64,000 nt of DNA from NCBI RefSeq assembly GCF_024160145.1, contig NZ_JAMYWQ010000003.1, positions 1 to 64,000 on the forward strand, written 5' to 3'. Positions within the stretch are counted from its first letter, which is position 1. Every line of letters starts with the position of its first letter. The notes beneath the pieces were generated by a model. The model had not been told where the DNA came from and ran no database searches. It worked only from the letters and a program-made list of their open reading frames with translations. The DNA is from Serratia nevei (GTDB taxonomy: Bacteria > Pseudomonadota > Gammaproteobacteria > Enterobacterales > Enterobacteriaceae). Shown in pieces: positions 29,972 through 39,661 of the stretch. Position numbers and translations under genes: made by a program.

Positions 29972-31399
29972 ATGCAACCTGCTGTATCCCTGATCGCCGG
30001 CGCCGTGCTGTCCGCCCTGCTCTGTTCCTCCGCCATCGCGGCGGAAACCTCGGCCAATGCCGATGGCCTGACCGAACGCGCCGCGCGCGGCAACCTCACC
30101 GAACCGGGCGGCGCCCGTCGCCTGGCCGGCGATCAGACCGCCGCGCTGAAGGCGTCGCTGTCGGACAAAACGGTGAAAAACGTGATCCTGCTGATCGGCG
30201 ACGGCATGGGGAATTCCGAGATCACCGCCGCGCGCAACTACGCCGAGGGCGCAGGCGGTTACTTCAAGGGCATCGACGCCCTGCCGCTGACCGGGCAATA
30301 CACCCATTACTCGCTGGACAAGAAAACCCACAAGCCGGATTACGTGACCGACTCCGCCGCCTCCGCCACCGCCTGGGCCACCGGGGTGAAAACCTATAAC
30401 GGCGCGCTCGGCGTAGACGTGAACGGCAAAGACCAGCCAACGCTGCTGGAGCTCGCCAAGGCGGCCGGCAAGGCCACCGGTAACGTTTCCACCGCCGAAC
30501 TGCAGGACGCCACGCCGGCGGCACTGGTGTCGCACGTCACCTCGCGCAAGTGCTACGGGCCGGAGGAAACCAGCGAGAAATGCGCCGCTAACGCGCTGGA
30601 AAACGGCGGCCGCGGCTCCATCACCGAGCAGTTGCTGAAAACCCGCGCCGACGTCACGCTGGGCGGCGGCGCGAAATCCTTCAACCAGCTGGCGAAAAGC
30701 GGCGAATGGCAAGGCAAATCGCTGAAGGAGCAGGCGGCGGCACAGGGTTATCAGTGGGTGAGCAACGCGGATGAACTGCAGGCCGTCACCCTGGCCAACC
30801 AGCAAAAACCGCTGCTGGGGCTGTTCGCCGACGGCAACATGCCGGTGCGCTGGCTGGGGCCGAAAGCCAGCTATCACGGCAACCTCGACAAACCGGCGGT
30901 GACCTGCGAAAACAACCCGGCGCGCACCGCCGCCACGCCAACGCTGGCGGCGATGACCGAAAAAGCCATCGCGCTGCTGAAAGATAACCCGAACGGTTTC
31001 TTCCTGCAGGTGGAAGGCGCGTCGATCGATAAGCAGGATCACGCCGCCAACCCGTGCGGGCAGATTGGCGAAACCGTCGATTTGGACGAAGCGGTGCAAC
31101 AAGCGCTAGCCTTCGCCCGCGCCGACGGCAACACGCTGGTGATCGTCACCGCCGACCACGCGCACTCCAGCCAGATCGTCGCCGCCGACGCCAAAGCGCC
31201 GGGTCTGACCCAGACCTTGACCACCAAAGACGGCGCGCCGATGACCCTGAGCTACGGCAACTCGGAAGAAGAATCGCAGGGGCACACCGGCACCCAACTG
31301 CGCGTCGCGGCCTATGGCCCGCACGCCGCCAACGTGGTGGGGTTGACCGATCAGACCGATCTGTTCTTCACCATGCGTGATGCGATGGGCATCAAGTAA
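29972..31399 (+). CDS. phoA: periplasmic alkaline phosphatase PhoA
   Basis: Periplasmic metal-dependent phosphomonoesterase that frees phosphate from organic esters. The 475-residue precursor has a signal peptide of about 23 residues ending Ala-Ile-Ala. Asp77 ([10 protein letters not shown]) and nucleophile Ser128 ([14 protein letters not shown]) are conserved, with later metal ligands in [16 protein letters not shown] and [11 protein letters not shown], and His in [17 protein letters not shown] Pho box lies 74 bp upstream, so it belongs to the PhoB regulon. A terminator follows 15 bp past the stop. Confidence 0.98.
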   Translation: MQPAVSLIAGAVLSALLCSSAIAAETSANADGLTERAARGNLTEPGGARRLAGDQTAALKASLSDKTVKNVILLIGDGMGNSEITAARNYAEGAGGYFKGIDALPLTGQYTHYSLDKKTHKPDYVTDSAASATAWATGVKTYNGALGVDVNGKDQPTLLELAKAAGKATGNVSTAELQDATPAALVSHVTSRKCYGPEETSEKCAANALENGGRGSITEQLLKTRADVTLGGGAKSFNQLAKSGEWQGKSLKEQAAAQGYQWVSNADELQAVTLANQQKPLLGLFADGNMPVRWLGPKASYHGNLDKPAVTCENNPARTAATPTLAAMTEKAIALLKDNPNGFFLQVEGASIDKQDHAANPCGQIGETVDLDEAVQQALAFARADGNTLVIVTADHAHSSQIVAADAKAPGLTQTLTTKDGAPMTLSYGNSEEESQGHTGTQLRVAAYGPHAANVVGLTDQTDLFFTMRDAMGIK

Positions 31400-31414
31400 C
31401 CGCCTTGTGGATCC

Positions 31415-31446
31415 TGGCCGTCCGTAACGGCGGCCATTTATTCTTG
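31415..31446 (+). terminator. terminator of phoA
   Basis: TGGCCG-T-CCG (31415-31424) pairs with CGG-CGGCCA (31428-31436), with one bulged T and a TAA loop, followed by TTTATTCTT. Confidence 0.75.
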
Positions 31447-31860
31447 GTTACCGATACGTATTTGCAATTTAACCGCAATTATTGTGTGATAACGAAATAA
31501 CGTTTAATTGCGCGGCAATTAACCCCTGAGAATAACGCGGTTATACGGCCTTTCTCCCCTCTCTGTTTATTCCTGCGACAACAACCGACCGATTTTTGCT
31601 TATATTCATTTTTTTTAGTTACAAAAGTAGTTTTTAACATTCTCGCAAACAATAATACCCCGCCAGTAACGTGAACCGATCAATTTGCATCCGGACGGCC
31701 TGCAATAGTTCACTTTTCGTTAAAAACCCTATTAACAAAAAGGCATTATCGCTGCCTATCGGCTCACGCCGGGCGGTCGGCTTCATTATTTTCCAGGGTA
31801 ACTCCCGCTAAATTCTTTCACCTGCAATGAGTAGAATTTACACACAAGAGATTTAATTCA
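31447..31860. promoter_or_regulatory. AT-rich upstream region of mqo
   Basis: About 410 bp without a credible gene. It is AT-rich, with several TTAATTGC/GCAATTAA elements around 31466-31522 (for example CAATTTAACCGCAATTATTG), and should hold the mqo promoter. The ribosome site of mqo (ACAAGAGA) lies just before 31861. No specific operator was assigned. Confidence 0.45.
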
Positions 31861-33441
31861 ATGAGAAAATTACTCGTCCTGATTTTCAGTCTCAGCCTGT
31901 TTAGCGTTACGCAGCAGGCAGCGGCTGAAGAGAAGAATAAAACCGTCGACGTGGTGTTGATCGGCGGCGGCATCATGAGTGCCACCTTGGGTACCTATCT
32001 GCATGAGCTGGAGCCGACCTGGACCATCGACATGTACGAGCGCATGAATGGCGTAGCGGAAGAGAGCTCCAACGGCTGGAACAACGCCGGTACCGGCCAC
32101 TCCGCCTTCAGCGAAATGAACTACACGCCGGAAAAAGCCGATGGCACCATCGACATCAGCAAGGCGGTGAAGGTCAACGAGTCTTTCGAAATCTCCCGCC
32201 AGTTCTGGTCTTATCAGGTGAAGAACGCTGTCCTGAAAGATCCGAAATCTTTCATTAACAGCGTGCCGCACATGAGCTTCGTGTGGGGCGACGACAACGT
32301 CAACTTCCTGCGTAAACGCTACGCGGCGCTGCAGCACAGCACTCTGTTCCGCGGCATGGAATACTCCGAAGATCCTGCGCAAATCAAACAGTGGGCGCCG
32401 CTGGTGATGAACGGCCGCGATCCGGCGCAGAAAATCGCCGCGACCCGCATGCCGCTGGGTACCGACGTTAACTTCGGCGTAATCACCCACCAGCTGGTTG
32501 ACGCGCTGAGCACCAGCGACAAATTCAAGCTGAACCTGAGCCACGAAGTGCGCGACATCAAGCGCAACGCCGACCAGACCTGGAGCGTGACCGTTGCCGA
32601 TCTGAACCGCGACGGTAAAGAAACCACCGTTAACGCCAAGTTCGTGTTCATCGGCGCCGGCGGCGCGTCCCTGACCCTGCTGCAGAAATCCGGCATCCCA
32701 GAAGCCGACGGCTACGGCGGCTTCCCGGTCGGCGGCCAGTTCCTGGTCACCACCAACCCGGCGATCGCCAACCAGCACCTGGCCAAAGTGTATGGCCTGG
32801 CCAGCGTAGGTTCGCCGCCGATGTCCGTGCCGCACCTGGATACCCGTATGCTGGACGGCAAGCGCGTGCTGCTGTTCGGGCCGTTCGCCACCTTCTCCAG
32901 CAAGTTCCTGAAGAATGGTTCGCTGTTCGATCTGCTGCACTCGCTGAGCACCTCGAACCTGATGCCGATGACCCACGTCGGGCTGGATAACTTCGATCTG
33001 GTGAAATACCTGGTCGGCCAGCTGATGATGAACGACGACGATCGCTTCGCCGCATTGAAAGAGTACTTCCCGGACGCCAAGCAGGAAGACTGGAAACTGT
33101 GGACCGCAGGCCAGCGTGTGCAGATCATCAAGAAAGACGCGGATAAAGGTGGCGTGTTGCAGTTCGGCACCGAAGTCGTCAGCTCTGAAGACGGCAGCAT
33201 CGCCGCTCTGCTGGGCGCTTCGCCGGGCGCTTCCACCGCTGCGCCAATCATGCTGCACCTGATGGAAACCGTGTTCAAAGACAAAGTGGCGACGCCGGAA
33301 TGGCAGAGCAAGCTGAAAGAGATCATCCCGTCCTACGGCCACAAGCTGAACGGCGATATCGAGATGACCAACAAGATCCGCGGCTACACCAGCAGCGTAC
33401 TGGGTCTGAACTACATTGAAGTGAAACCGGAAACCAACTGA
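31861..33441 (+). CDS. mqo: malate:quinone oxidoreductase
   Basis: FAD-dependent, membrane-associated enzyme oxidising malate to oxaloacetate with quinone as acceptor, a TCA-cycle entry to the respiratory chain. The 526-residue protein has a signal-like N-terminus (about 22 residues ending Gln-Ala-Ala-Ala) as does E. coli Mqo. It then has the FAD loop [19 protein letters not shown] near residue 35, [15 protein letters not shown] near 74 and [20 protein letters not shown] near 140. The E. coli protein carries a longer C-terminal tail that is missing here. A terminator follows. Confidence 0.96.
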   Translation: MRKLLVLIFSLSLFSVTQQAAAEEKNKTVDVVLIGGGIMSATLGTYLHELEPTWTIDMYERMNGVAEESSNGWNNAGTGHSAFSEMNYTPEKADGTIDISKAVKVNESFEISRQFWSYQVKNAVLKDPKSFINSVPHMSFVWGDDNVNFLRKRYAALQHSTLFRGMEYSEDPAQIKQWAPLVMNGRDPAQKIAATRMPLGTDVNFGVITHQLVDALSTSDKFKLNLSHEVRDIKRNADQTWSVTVADLNRDGKETTVNAKFVFIGAGGASLTLLQKSGIPEADGYGGFPVGGQFLVTTNPAIANQHLAKVYGLASVGSPPMSVPHLDTRMLDGKRVLLFGPFATFSSKFLKNGSLFDLLHSLSTSNLMPMTHVGLDNFDLVKYLVGQLMMNDDDRFAALKEYFPDAKQEDWKLWTAGQRVQIIKKDADKGGVLQFGTEVVSSEDGSIAALLGASPGASTAAPIMLHLMETVFKDKVATPEWQSKLKEIIPSYGHKLNGDIEMTNKIRGYTSSVLGLNYIEVKPETN

Positions 33442-33463
33442 TTTTCCACCCGTTTCCAGCTGA

Positions 33464-33492
33464 AAAGGCCGCTTTGTGCGGCCTTTCTTTTA
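33464..33492 (+). terminator. terminator of mqo
   Basis: AAAGGCCGC (33464-33472) and GCGGCCTTT (33478-33486) form a perfect 9-bp stem followed by TTTCTTTT, 23 bp past the stop. Confidence 0.85.
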
Positions 33493-33648
33493 TCCCCCTG
33501 CCGTTCAAAGAGCATTTTTGGCCACCTTTCCCCCCCCCGGTTTACCCTTGCGTAACGGCGCACTCACGCCTATTATCAAAGCATATTCTTGGATAATTAA
33601 GCTAAGTCATTGTGACCTGAATGTCGTTTTTGCGGGAGAACTTAAACC

Positions 33649-34107
33649 ATGGATCGCGTCAATATCATTCACGATTTACTAGACTGGATTGAAACTCATC
33701 TGGACCAGCCGCTGCTGCTGGATAACGTCGCCGCCAAGTCAGGCTACTCCAAATGGCACCTGCAGCGCATGTTCCGCAGCACCACCGGCCACGCGCTCGG
33801 CAGCTATATCCGCGAGCGGCGCCTTTCGCAGGCGGCGCAGGCGCTGCGCTCCAGCCCGCGCCCGATCCTGGATATCGCCCTGCAATACCATTTCGACTCT
33901 CAGCCTTCGTTTTCACGCGCCTTCAAGAAACAGTTTGGCAAAACCCCGGCGGTCTACCGCCGCACCACCCGCTGGGACGTCGCGGAATGGCCGGCGCAGC
34001 CGGTAGAAGTAGAGGCCGAACCGCGCCACGATGCCCCCACGCTGCCTCGCTGGTATGCCGGCAAGCCGCCGGAAGGCGTCTGCACCAGCTGGATGGGGCT
34101 GCGTTGA
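33649..34107 (+). CDS. AraC/XylS-family regulator of the SoxS/Rob type
   Basis: A 152-residue single-domain AraC-type activator. Residues 1-107 hold the two helix-turn-helices (VAAKSGYSKWHLQRMFRSTTGHALGSYIRERRL and ILDIALQYHFDSQPSFSRAFKKQFGKTPAVYRR), closest in style to SoxS, MarA, RamA and Rob. A 45-residue Pro/Trp-rich tail (WDVAEWPAQPVEVEAEPRHD ...) follows, longer than SoxS but much shorter than Rob's effector domain. GGGAGAA precedes the start. It may control stress or efflux genes; targets are unknown. It converges with the fimbrial operon at a shared terminator. Confidence 0.88.
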   Translation: MDRVNIIHDLLDWIETHLDQPLLLDNVAAKSGYSKWHLQRMFRSTTGHALGSYIRERRLSQAAQALRSSPRPILDIALQYHFDSQPSFSRAFKKQFGKTPAVYRRTTRWDVAEWPAQPVEVEAEPRHDAPTLPRWYAGKPPEGVCTSWMGLR

Positions 34108-34126
34108 TAAGCGCGACATAACACGC

Positions 34127-34164
34127 AAAAAGGGTTCAGTTCGCGAGAACTGAACCCTTTTTTA
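34127..34164. terminator. bidirectional terminator between the AraC-type gene and the fim operon
   Basis: Perfect 16-bp arms (34127-34142 and 34147-34162) with a GCGA tetraloop, A-tract on one side and T-tract on the other. It ends both convergent transcripts. Confidence 0.9.
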
Positions 34165-34180
34165 CTGAAGCGACACCGGA

Positions 34181-35254
34181 TTATTTGAAGGTGACGTCGA
34201 CGTTGGCGGTGGCGTTGAACACCCCGGTCGTCGGCGTATTGGTCAGCCACTTCAGGTTAGCGATAAAGGTCTCTTTCACTTCGTTCTGCTTATCCTGCAG
34301 CACGCCACCAAAATCCACGTTGGTCTGCAATGGGATCGGCGTTTTGTTGGTGTCGCGCTGCTGCGTCAGGAAGATCGCCACGCCCGGTTTGGTGGTCGGC
34401 AGGATCTGCGTGTTATCTGACGGATCGGCATTGGTGCTGCTGAAGCTGGCCTGCAGAGACTGGCCGGCACATTCGCCGCCGCTCAGGCTGGCCTTGATAT
34501 CAAACGGCACCTGCTTGGCGATAGTGCCGATTTTGGCGCTGGAGCTGGTCAGCACGCCAAAATCAACGCTGGCGCCGTTGTTGGCCAACACGGTGATCTG
34601 CGGGTTGCATTGGATCACGCGGATCTTGTCCAGCCCTTTGATATAGGCGTTAAAGTTGCCATCCTTGGTGGAGTTCAGGCCACCCACGCCGTCAATCTGG
34701 AACAGCGAAGCGCGCGCCAGCGGCGCGAAGTTGCCCGCCGGCGGCTTCACCCCGGTGGCTTTGATATACACCGAATAGGTCGCAGTCACCGCCTGCGGCG
34801 CCGCCGGACTTCTGCCGTTGGTACGGATCGTACCCGGCCCCAGATTTGGGCCGGTCGGCGTCTTGCCACTCTGCAGCAGGTTGACCGAATCATAGTCGAT
34901 GCCATTGATAGAAACCCCAATGGACAACGACTTGTCCAAGGCGCCGAACGAGTTCTGCGGGTTCCAGTAAATGTAGGCGTTCTCCCCCTTCGGGTTACTG
35001 TCGGTATCCCAACAGGTAAAGGTGGAGGTAAAGTTCTGCGAACGCCAAATCAGATTGCCCGCCACAAAGTCGCTGGCGGCCAGCACGATCGGGCGGCCGA
35101 CGTCGATATCCTGCGTCACGCTGCCGGTTGGCTTGCTACTGCCGGTCGAGTTGCCGAAACGGCACTGCATCGCCGCCGCCTGTTGCGCCATCGCCAACCC
35201 CGCCAGCCCCACCACCGACAGAAGTGTGTTACGTGCTAATTTGCTCAAGTTCAT
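34181..35254 (-). CDS. type 1-like fimbrial tip adhesin
   Basis: Secreted fimbrial adhesin, the last gene of the fim operon. The ATG at 35254 gives 357 residues with a signal peptide of about 28 residues (VVGLAGLAMAQQAAA) and mature start MQCRFGNSTG. The N-terminal half would be the receptor-binding domain, and the C-terminal half (from about residue 210) a pilin domain with Cys pairs and the closing FNATANVDVTFK donor-strand-type motif. It overlaps nothing: the usher stop is 9 bp upstream, and TAAGG there may serve as ribosome site. It occupies the position of FimH, but receptor specificity is unknown. Confidence 0.85.
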   Translation of the reverse strand: MNLSKLARNTLLSVVGLAGLAMAQQAAAMQCRFGNSTGSSKPTGSVTQDIDVGRPIVLAASDFVAGNLIWRSQNFTSTFTCWDTDSNPKGENAYIYWNPQNSFGALDKSLSIGVSINGIDYDSVNLLQSGKTPTGPNLGPGTIRTNGRSPAAPQAVTATYSVYIKATGVKPPAGNFAPLARASLFQIDGVGGLNSTKDGNFNAYIKGLDKIRVIQCNPQITVLANNGASVDFGVLTSSSAKIGTIAKQVPFDIKASLSGGECAGQSLQASFSSTNADPSDNTQILPTTKPGVAIFLTQQRDTNKTPIPLQTNVDFGGVLQDKQNEVKETFIANLKWLTNTPTTGVFNATANVDVTFK

Positions 35255-35262
35255 GGTGTACC

Positions 35263-37857
35263 TTACAGTTTTTGGCATTGCAGGGTCAGTTCCTGATATC
35301 CCATGGCCGCTTGTTTGTCGCCCACGTTCGCCGGGATCGGCAGTACGCATTGTTGATCGGCTTTCGGGCCCCATTTGATCGTCAGTTTTTCACCCGCTTT
35401 CACCCCGGAAACATAGGTCGCGCCGTTCAGGCCCACGGTGCCGCTGTTGCGGCCGGACTCGTTGAACACGCCGGCGCCGATGGCCGGATAACCGTTATCA
35501 CCCAGACGAGCGTTAATCAGCAGGCTGACGCCCTTGAAGGTATCGAAACTCACCTTCACCACCGATTTCTCGGTCGGTACGACTTGCTTACTGGCCACCG
35601 GCACATCCAGGCCCGGGCCAAAATCTTCGGTGCGCAGCGCCACATAGTTGTAGCGATAAGCGGTGGCCGACGGTACAACCGCATAACCGAAGCGATCGAT
35701 GGTCACGCCCGGCTGGTTTTCCAGACGCACGCCTTTGGCGTCTTTCGCTTCCACCAGCAAGATGGTGTTCTGCAACGGCTGCGTCAGGGTCGCGCCGCCG
35801 GAGTGCACCAGCAGGCCACCGGAGACACCCAGCCCTTCCTGACGGTATTTCGAGCTGTAGGCATAGCTACCGTCGATGTTACCGATGCTGCTGCTGTAGC
35901 CCAGGTTCAGGTTGCTGCTCTGGCCGGAGGACTGCGTATGCCCGGTGGAGACCGAGTAGTTCATGCGACGGTCGTCCAGCATGGTGCCGCTGATGCCGGT
36001 CGAGTAGCTGTCGCCGCTCTGTTTGCTGTGCGCCGCGCTGAAGTTGGCGGTGGTCGAGTTGTTGTTCTGGCCCCAATCCAGCGGGATCGACACCGTGAAG
36101 TTCACGCTGCGGTCGGAATAACCGTACTGGCCACGCGTATCCTGCAGATAAACGCCATAGGAAATACGCTTGAAGCCGTCGTTGTAGCCCAGCTGAATCG
36201 TGCGATCGTTGCCGGACATGCCCCAGTAGTTCTGGTGGCTGACGTTGGCATACAGGCTGGCACCCGCCCACAGCTGCTGGCTGAGCGACAGCTCGACGCG
36301 TTCGCGTTTGTTGCCGTAGCGCGCAGTGTATCGGGTGCGTTTCTGGTTGTTGCTCCAGGAAGGTTGGCCCGGCAGCAGATCGTTCGGATCCCAGTAATCA
36401 TTGGCATAGACGCCGTTGCGCCAGCTGTTGCGTTCCTGGACCGCATCGCTGAGATCGTAGTAACCGGACGTCGCATAGCGATAGCCCGCCAACTGGAAGT
36501 TGGTGCCCATCTGGTTGAGCGACTTGGAGTACAGGAAGCGGAAGCTCTGCCCCTGCTTGCGATCGCCGTTCGCCAGCTCGGTGTCGGAGACTGAACCGTC
36601 CACGGAGATGGCGCCCCAGGCTCCCAGGCTCTTGCCGATACCCACGGCGGCGGAACGGTAATGCTCGGCGATGATGGCGCCGCCGAACGGCGTCAGGCCA
36701 TAGTTCATGCCGTATGCCGCAGTGCCCTGGATCAGCTTCGGCTGATAGCCGCCGTTACCGTTGTGGTATTTACCGGCGGTCAGCTGGAAATTCCAAATGC
36801 CTTCGCGCAGCATGTTGGCCACGGAAGAGTAGGCGACGCTGAACGTTTTGTGCGAACCGTCGGCCTCGTTCACAGTGACCTGCAGGTCACCGTTGTTGGT
36901 ATGCGGATAGACGTCGTGGATCTCGAAAGGACCCGGCGCGACGTTGGTGCTGTAAATGACGTAACCGTTCTGGCGGATCTCGACGCGGGCGTTGGTCGCC
37001 GCTACGCCGCGCACCACCGGCGCATAACCGCGCAGGCTGTCCGGCAGCATGTCGTCAACGCTGGAGAGTTGCACCCCGCGGAACTGGAAGCTGTTGAACA
37101 CGCTGTTGTTGGTGCTCGCCTGCCCCATCACCAAACGGCTGCGCCATGGCACGATGTCGGTCTCGGCCCAGGAGGAGACGTTGGTCCAGTTGCTGCTGCT
37201 GCCGCTCTGTTTGTCCCAGGTGGAGTTGTTGCGCAGGCGCCATCTGCCCAGGTTAAGGCCACTGTTCAACGCGAGGAACATGTACTCACTGTCGTCAGCG
37301 TCATCACGGCGATAGCTGTTCTTGTTGTAGTTGAAGTTATAGTTGGCGAACAGCGCGTTGATGCCTTCATCGTACATGCTTGGCGGGATCGCACCGATCG
37401 CGCTCAGATCCATCATGGTCTGAGGTACGGAGATGTTGATCTGCTGCACCGCCGCGTCATAGCTGACGGTGGCGTCTTTAATCAACGCGGGCAGATCAAC
37501 GCAGCTGCCGGCCTGCAAGGTTTCCGGCAGTTTGATGCCGTAGTTGCGCAGGTCTTCAACTCTCAGGCAGGGTTGAGACGCGGCCTGGCCTTTAACCTGA
37601 CGAAAAGTAACATCCTTATGATCGACCTGAGTCAGGTTGACGTAGATGTCGAATGGGTAAACGCCCGGTTGCAAAGCATCGCCCTGGGCGACCGCTTCCG
37701 CGTTGCTCAGGTTTTCATCGCCGTGAATAAACGACATGTTAAATTCTGCCAGCGCCGATTCACTCCATAACATCGGCGCACTGGCGGCAATGATTGCAAT
37801 TCGGATCAGCCTTGTCAGCCGCGTTGTTCCGCCTGCTACTTTTCGTTGATTTGCCAT
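35263..37857 (-). CDS. fimD: fimbrial outer-membrane usher
   Basis: Outer-membrane usher that assembles chaperone-bound pilins, 864 residues, the usual FimD size. A signal sequence of about 37 residues ends at SESALA, followed by EFNMSFIHGDENLSNAEAVAQGDALQPGVYPFDIYVN, the N-terminal periplasmic domain. The beta-barrel, the plug region (around 225-325, APVVRGVAATNARVEIRQNGYVIYSTNVAPGPFEIHD) and the C-terminal domains follow. Cys residues near the end (QCVLPIPAN, LTLQCQKL) are typical. It lies between the chaperone and adhesin genes. Confidence 0.95.
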   Translation of the reverse strand: MANQRKVAGGTTRLTRLIRIAIIAASAPMLWSESALAEFNMSFIHGDENLSNAEAVAQGDALQPGVYPFDIYVNLTQVDHKDVTFRQVKGQAASQPCLRVEDLRNYGIKLPETLQAGSCVDLPALIKDATVSYDAAVQQINISVPQTMMDLSAIGAIPPSMYDEGINALFANYNFNYNKNSYRRDDADDSEYMFLALNSGLNLGRWRLRNNSTWDKQSGSSSNWTNVSSWAETDIVPWRSRLVMGQASTNNSVFNSFQFRGVQLSSVDDMLPDSLRGYAPVVRGVAATNARVEIRQNGYVIYSTNVAPGPFEIHDVYPHTNNGDLQVTVNEADGSHKTFSVAYSSVANMLREGIWNFQLTAGKYHNGNGGYQPKLIQGTAAYGMNYGLTPFGGAIIAEHYRSAAVGIGKSLGAWGAISVDGSVSDTELANGDRKQGQSFRFLYSKSLNQMGTNFQLAGYRYATSGYYDLSDAVQERNSWRNGVYANDYWDPNDLLPGQPSWSNNQKRTRYTARYGNKRERVELSLSQQLWAGASLYANVSHQNYWGMSGNDRTIQLGYNDGFKRISYGVYLQDTRGQYGYSDRSVNFTVSIPLDWGQNNNSTTANFSAAHSKQSGDSYSTGISGTMLDDRRMNYSVSTGHTQSSGQSSNLNLGYSSSIGNIDGSYAYSSKYRQEGLGVSGGLLVHSGGATLTQPLQNTILLVEAKDAKGVRLENQPGVTIDRFGYAVVPSATAYRYNYVALRTEDFGPGLDVPVASKQVVPTEKSVVKVSFDTFKGVSLLINARLGDNGYPAIGAGVFNESGRNSGTVGLNGATYVSGVKAGEKLTIKWGPKADQQCVLPIPANVGDKQAAMGYQELTLQCQKL

Positions 37858-37869
37858 TCCCTGTCTCTC

Positions 37870-38556
37870 TTATTGTACTGGAACGTCCTTGACTTCCGTT
37901 CTACCGCCAAAATCGTTGATATAACTGAAAGCAATCTTGTTGCCGACGCTGACGCCGGCCGGGATGTTGATCGATAAGCGATCTTTCGGGTTCACCATAT
38001 TGGCGTCCACATCCACGGTCTTGCCCGCGCTGTTTTTCAAGTGCAGCGCCCCAAAGGTGATATGCAGCGGGCCATCGTTAACCACTTGCAGGCGTGAACC
38101 TTCACGCTGCCAACGCAAGTTTTGCACTTGCTCGTCCAGCGTCGTTTTCAACGCCACCGGCCGGTAAAAAAGTTTGATTCGGGTACGCACCGCAACCTGA
38201 AGCACGTTTTCCTGCTTCGGCGCCGGTGGAATTTCCTGCACGTTAATCCACAGCAGGGTTTCTTTATCTTGCGGTAAACCATTACCGGAATAGATAAAGC
38301 GCAGCACCGCGGTTTTGGCGGCGTCCAATTTCAGAATCGGTGGAACGACAACGACAGGCAGATTTTTCGGCACTTGGTTTCTGTCACCAGTGTCCAGCCA
38401 GGTCTGCACCATATAAGCTTCTGAAGCATCGTTATGAATTGGCAACGAGGCGGATTTGTCGTCGCCTTTATAGATCACGCGAGTGGCATCTACCTGGATA
38501 CCGGCGTAGCTGTTAAAGGCGCCCAGCATCAGCAGAGCAGCAAAGAACTTTTTCAT
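37870..38556 (-). CDS. fimC: fimbrial periplasmic chaperone
   Basis: PapD/FimC-type chaperone that folds pilins by donor-strand complementation. The start ATG at 38556 (MKKFFAALLMLGAFNSYA) is set by GAGG upstream; an ATG four codons earlier is possible. The mature 210 residues begin GIQVDATRVIYKGDDKSASLPIHN and have the conserved G1 strand region LPQDKETLLWINVQEIPP and the basic pocket IRLFYRP-type stretch (IKLFYRPVALK). It lies 12 bp before fimD and 48 bp after fimA. Confidence 0.95.
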   Translation of the reverse strand: MKKFFAALLMLGAFNSYAGIQVDATRVIYKGDDKSASLPIHNDASEAYMVQTWLDTGDRNQVPKNLPVVVVPPILKLDAAKTAVLRFIYSGNGLPQDKETLLWINVQEIPPAPKQENVLQVAVRTRIKLFYRPVALKTTLDEQVQNLRWQREGSRLQVVNDGPLHITFGALHLKNSAGKTVDVDANMVNPKDRLSINIPAGVSVGNKIAFSYINDFGGRTEVKDVPVQ

Positions 38557-38604
38557 CGGTTTCCTCAACGGGCCATCCTTGGCCGTGTGTGTCCTGAAAG
38601 ACGA

Positions 38605-39147
38605 TTATTTGTATTCGATGGTGAACGGGCTGGTGGCGTTAGCCAGACCTGCGGTCACGTTGCTGTTGAATGAACGGTAACGAGCCTGCAGGTTGAAGGT
38701 CGCTTTACCGTCAGCAGCGACGGTGACTTTCGCTACGTCGTCTTTGATGTTGGTACCGTCGCCGATAGCGAACGGTTTGTTGTTGTTGTCGGTGATTTCG
38801 ATACCCACGCCGGTAGCTGCAGTGCCGGTGCCGCCAACGTTGCTTACGGACAGCAGGTCTGGGTTGCCGGCAACGGTATTACCGTCGAAACGCAGGCTGT
38901 AACTGCCGGCATCACATTTTTCCAGAGAGATCTGGAAAGCTTTGGAAGCAGATTTAGAACCCACAGTTGGGAAAGCGGAAGTTGGGTAAGTGCCCAGGTA
39001 AACTTCTTTATTCTGAGTATCGCTAGTTACCTGGCAGGTAGACTGTTTGATTTCACCAGTGAATTTAACAGTGCCGTTTGCTGCCATTGCGTTGGAAGCA
39101 GTTGCAGACAATACCAGGGCAGCCAAAGGCAATAATACTTTTTTCAT
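38605..39147 (-). CDS. fimA: major type 1-like fimbrial subunit
   Basis: Structural pilin, 180 residues from the ATG at 39147 (preceded by GGAG). The signal peptide of 22 residues ends Ser-Asn-Ala-Met-Ala; the mature start ANGTVKFTGEIKQSTCQVT shows the donor strand and the first Cys of the conserved disulfide (second in EKCDAG). It ends FTIEYK, the usual C-terminal beta strand with penultimate Tyr. First gene of a four-gene operon (fimA, chaperone, usher, adhesin), with no minor FimF/FimG-like subunits. Codon use is less GC-rich than its neighbours, as in highly expressed genes. Confidence 0.95.
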   Translation of the reverse strand: MKKVLLPLAALVLSATASNAMAANGTVKFTGEIKQSTCQVTSDTQNKEVYLGTYPTSAFPTVGSKSASKAFQISLEKCDAGSYSLRFDGNTVAGNPDLLSVSNVGGTGTAATGVGIEITDNNNKPFAIGDGTNIKDDVAKVTVAADGKATFNLQARYRSFNSNVTAGLANATSPFTIEYK

Positions 39148-39661
39148 TTCCAGCTCCATAGAACAATAAAATAATCGATTCAGTGGCGGGCTTATATATA
39201 TATTGCCGCCACTGAGCATACACTCAGCGATAGCACTCCCTTGCTGAAAAGGAGCGTTGCCTCGATGAACTCATTGCCGGACGAAATATAGACTAAGCAT
39301 ATTCTTAATGTTAAATCGTTTAAAACATTCATACGCCCCCTCTTGATAGGAATAAACTATCGGCGAATACCTATCGATCGATGTTGACGATTCATATGAA
39401 TAGGAATAATCTGTGTTTGGGAAAGCTGCAAAGTTCAAGATTTTGCTTTAAGGCCTGAAAATTAGGATAATATCCTGAATATTTACATTCAGTAACATAT
39501 TGCGACGTTTGGACTTTGGCACGAATGACGCGTTAAATGGTCTGTCGACACGCTTCGGTCACCCTGACGTTTTAAATAAGAAATTTACCAATAAACCCGG
39601 AGTAACTTTCTTTTTAATCATTTAAAATCAACAAGTTAAATATCAATCCAAGGATTGGGAA
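39148..39661. promoter_or_regulatory. repeat-rich divergent promoter region between fimA and the EAL gene
   Basis: A 514-bp AT-rich gap with several symmetrical elements. A 10-bp inverted repeat TCAGTGGCGG/CCGCCACTGA (39180-39189/39206-39215) flanks a TA-repeat. The direct repeat ATAGGAATAA occurs at 39346-39355 and 39400-39409, 54 bp apart. GATAGG (39345-39350) pairs with CCTATC (39370-39375). Dyads ATTCATATGAAT (39390-39401) and AGGATA-A-TATCCT (39464-39476) lie nearby. They are probably regulator sites for both transcripts. No FimB/FimE recombinase or fimS-like long inverted repeats were seen. Confidence 0.6.

Noticed and set aside
36661-37770. Long plus-strand open frame of 369 codons inside the fimD usher
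   Set aside because: It lies wholly antisense to a clear usher gene, has no recognisable domain and no ribosome site; GC-rich third positions make such antisense frames common here.
39148-39661. Possible fimS-type invertible promoter for fimA
   Set aside because: The only good inverted repeat spans 36 bp, far too short for an invertible switch, and no tyrosine recombinase gene is present in the window.
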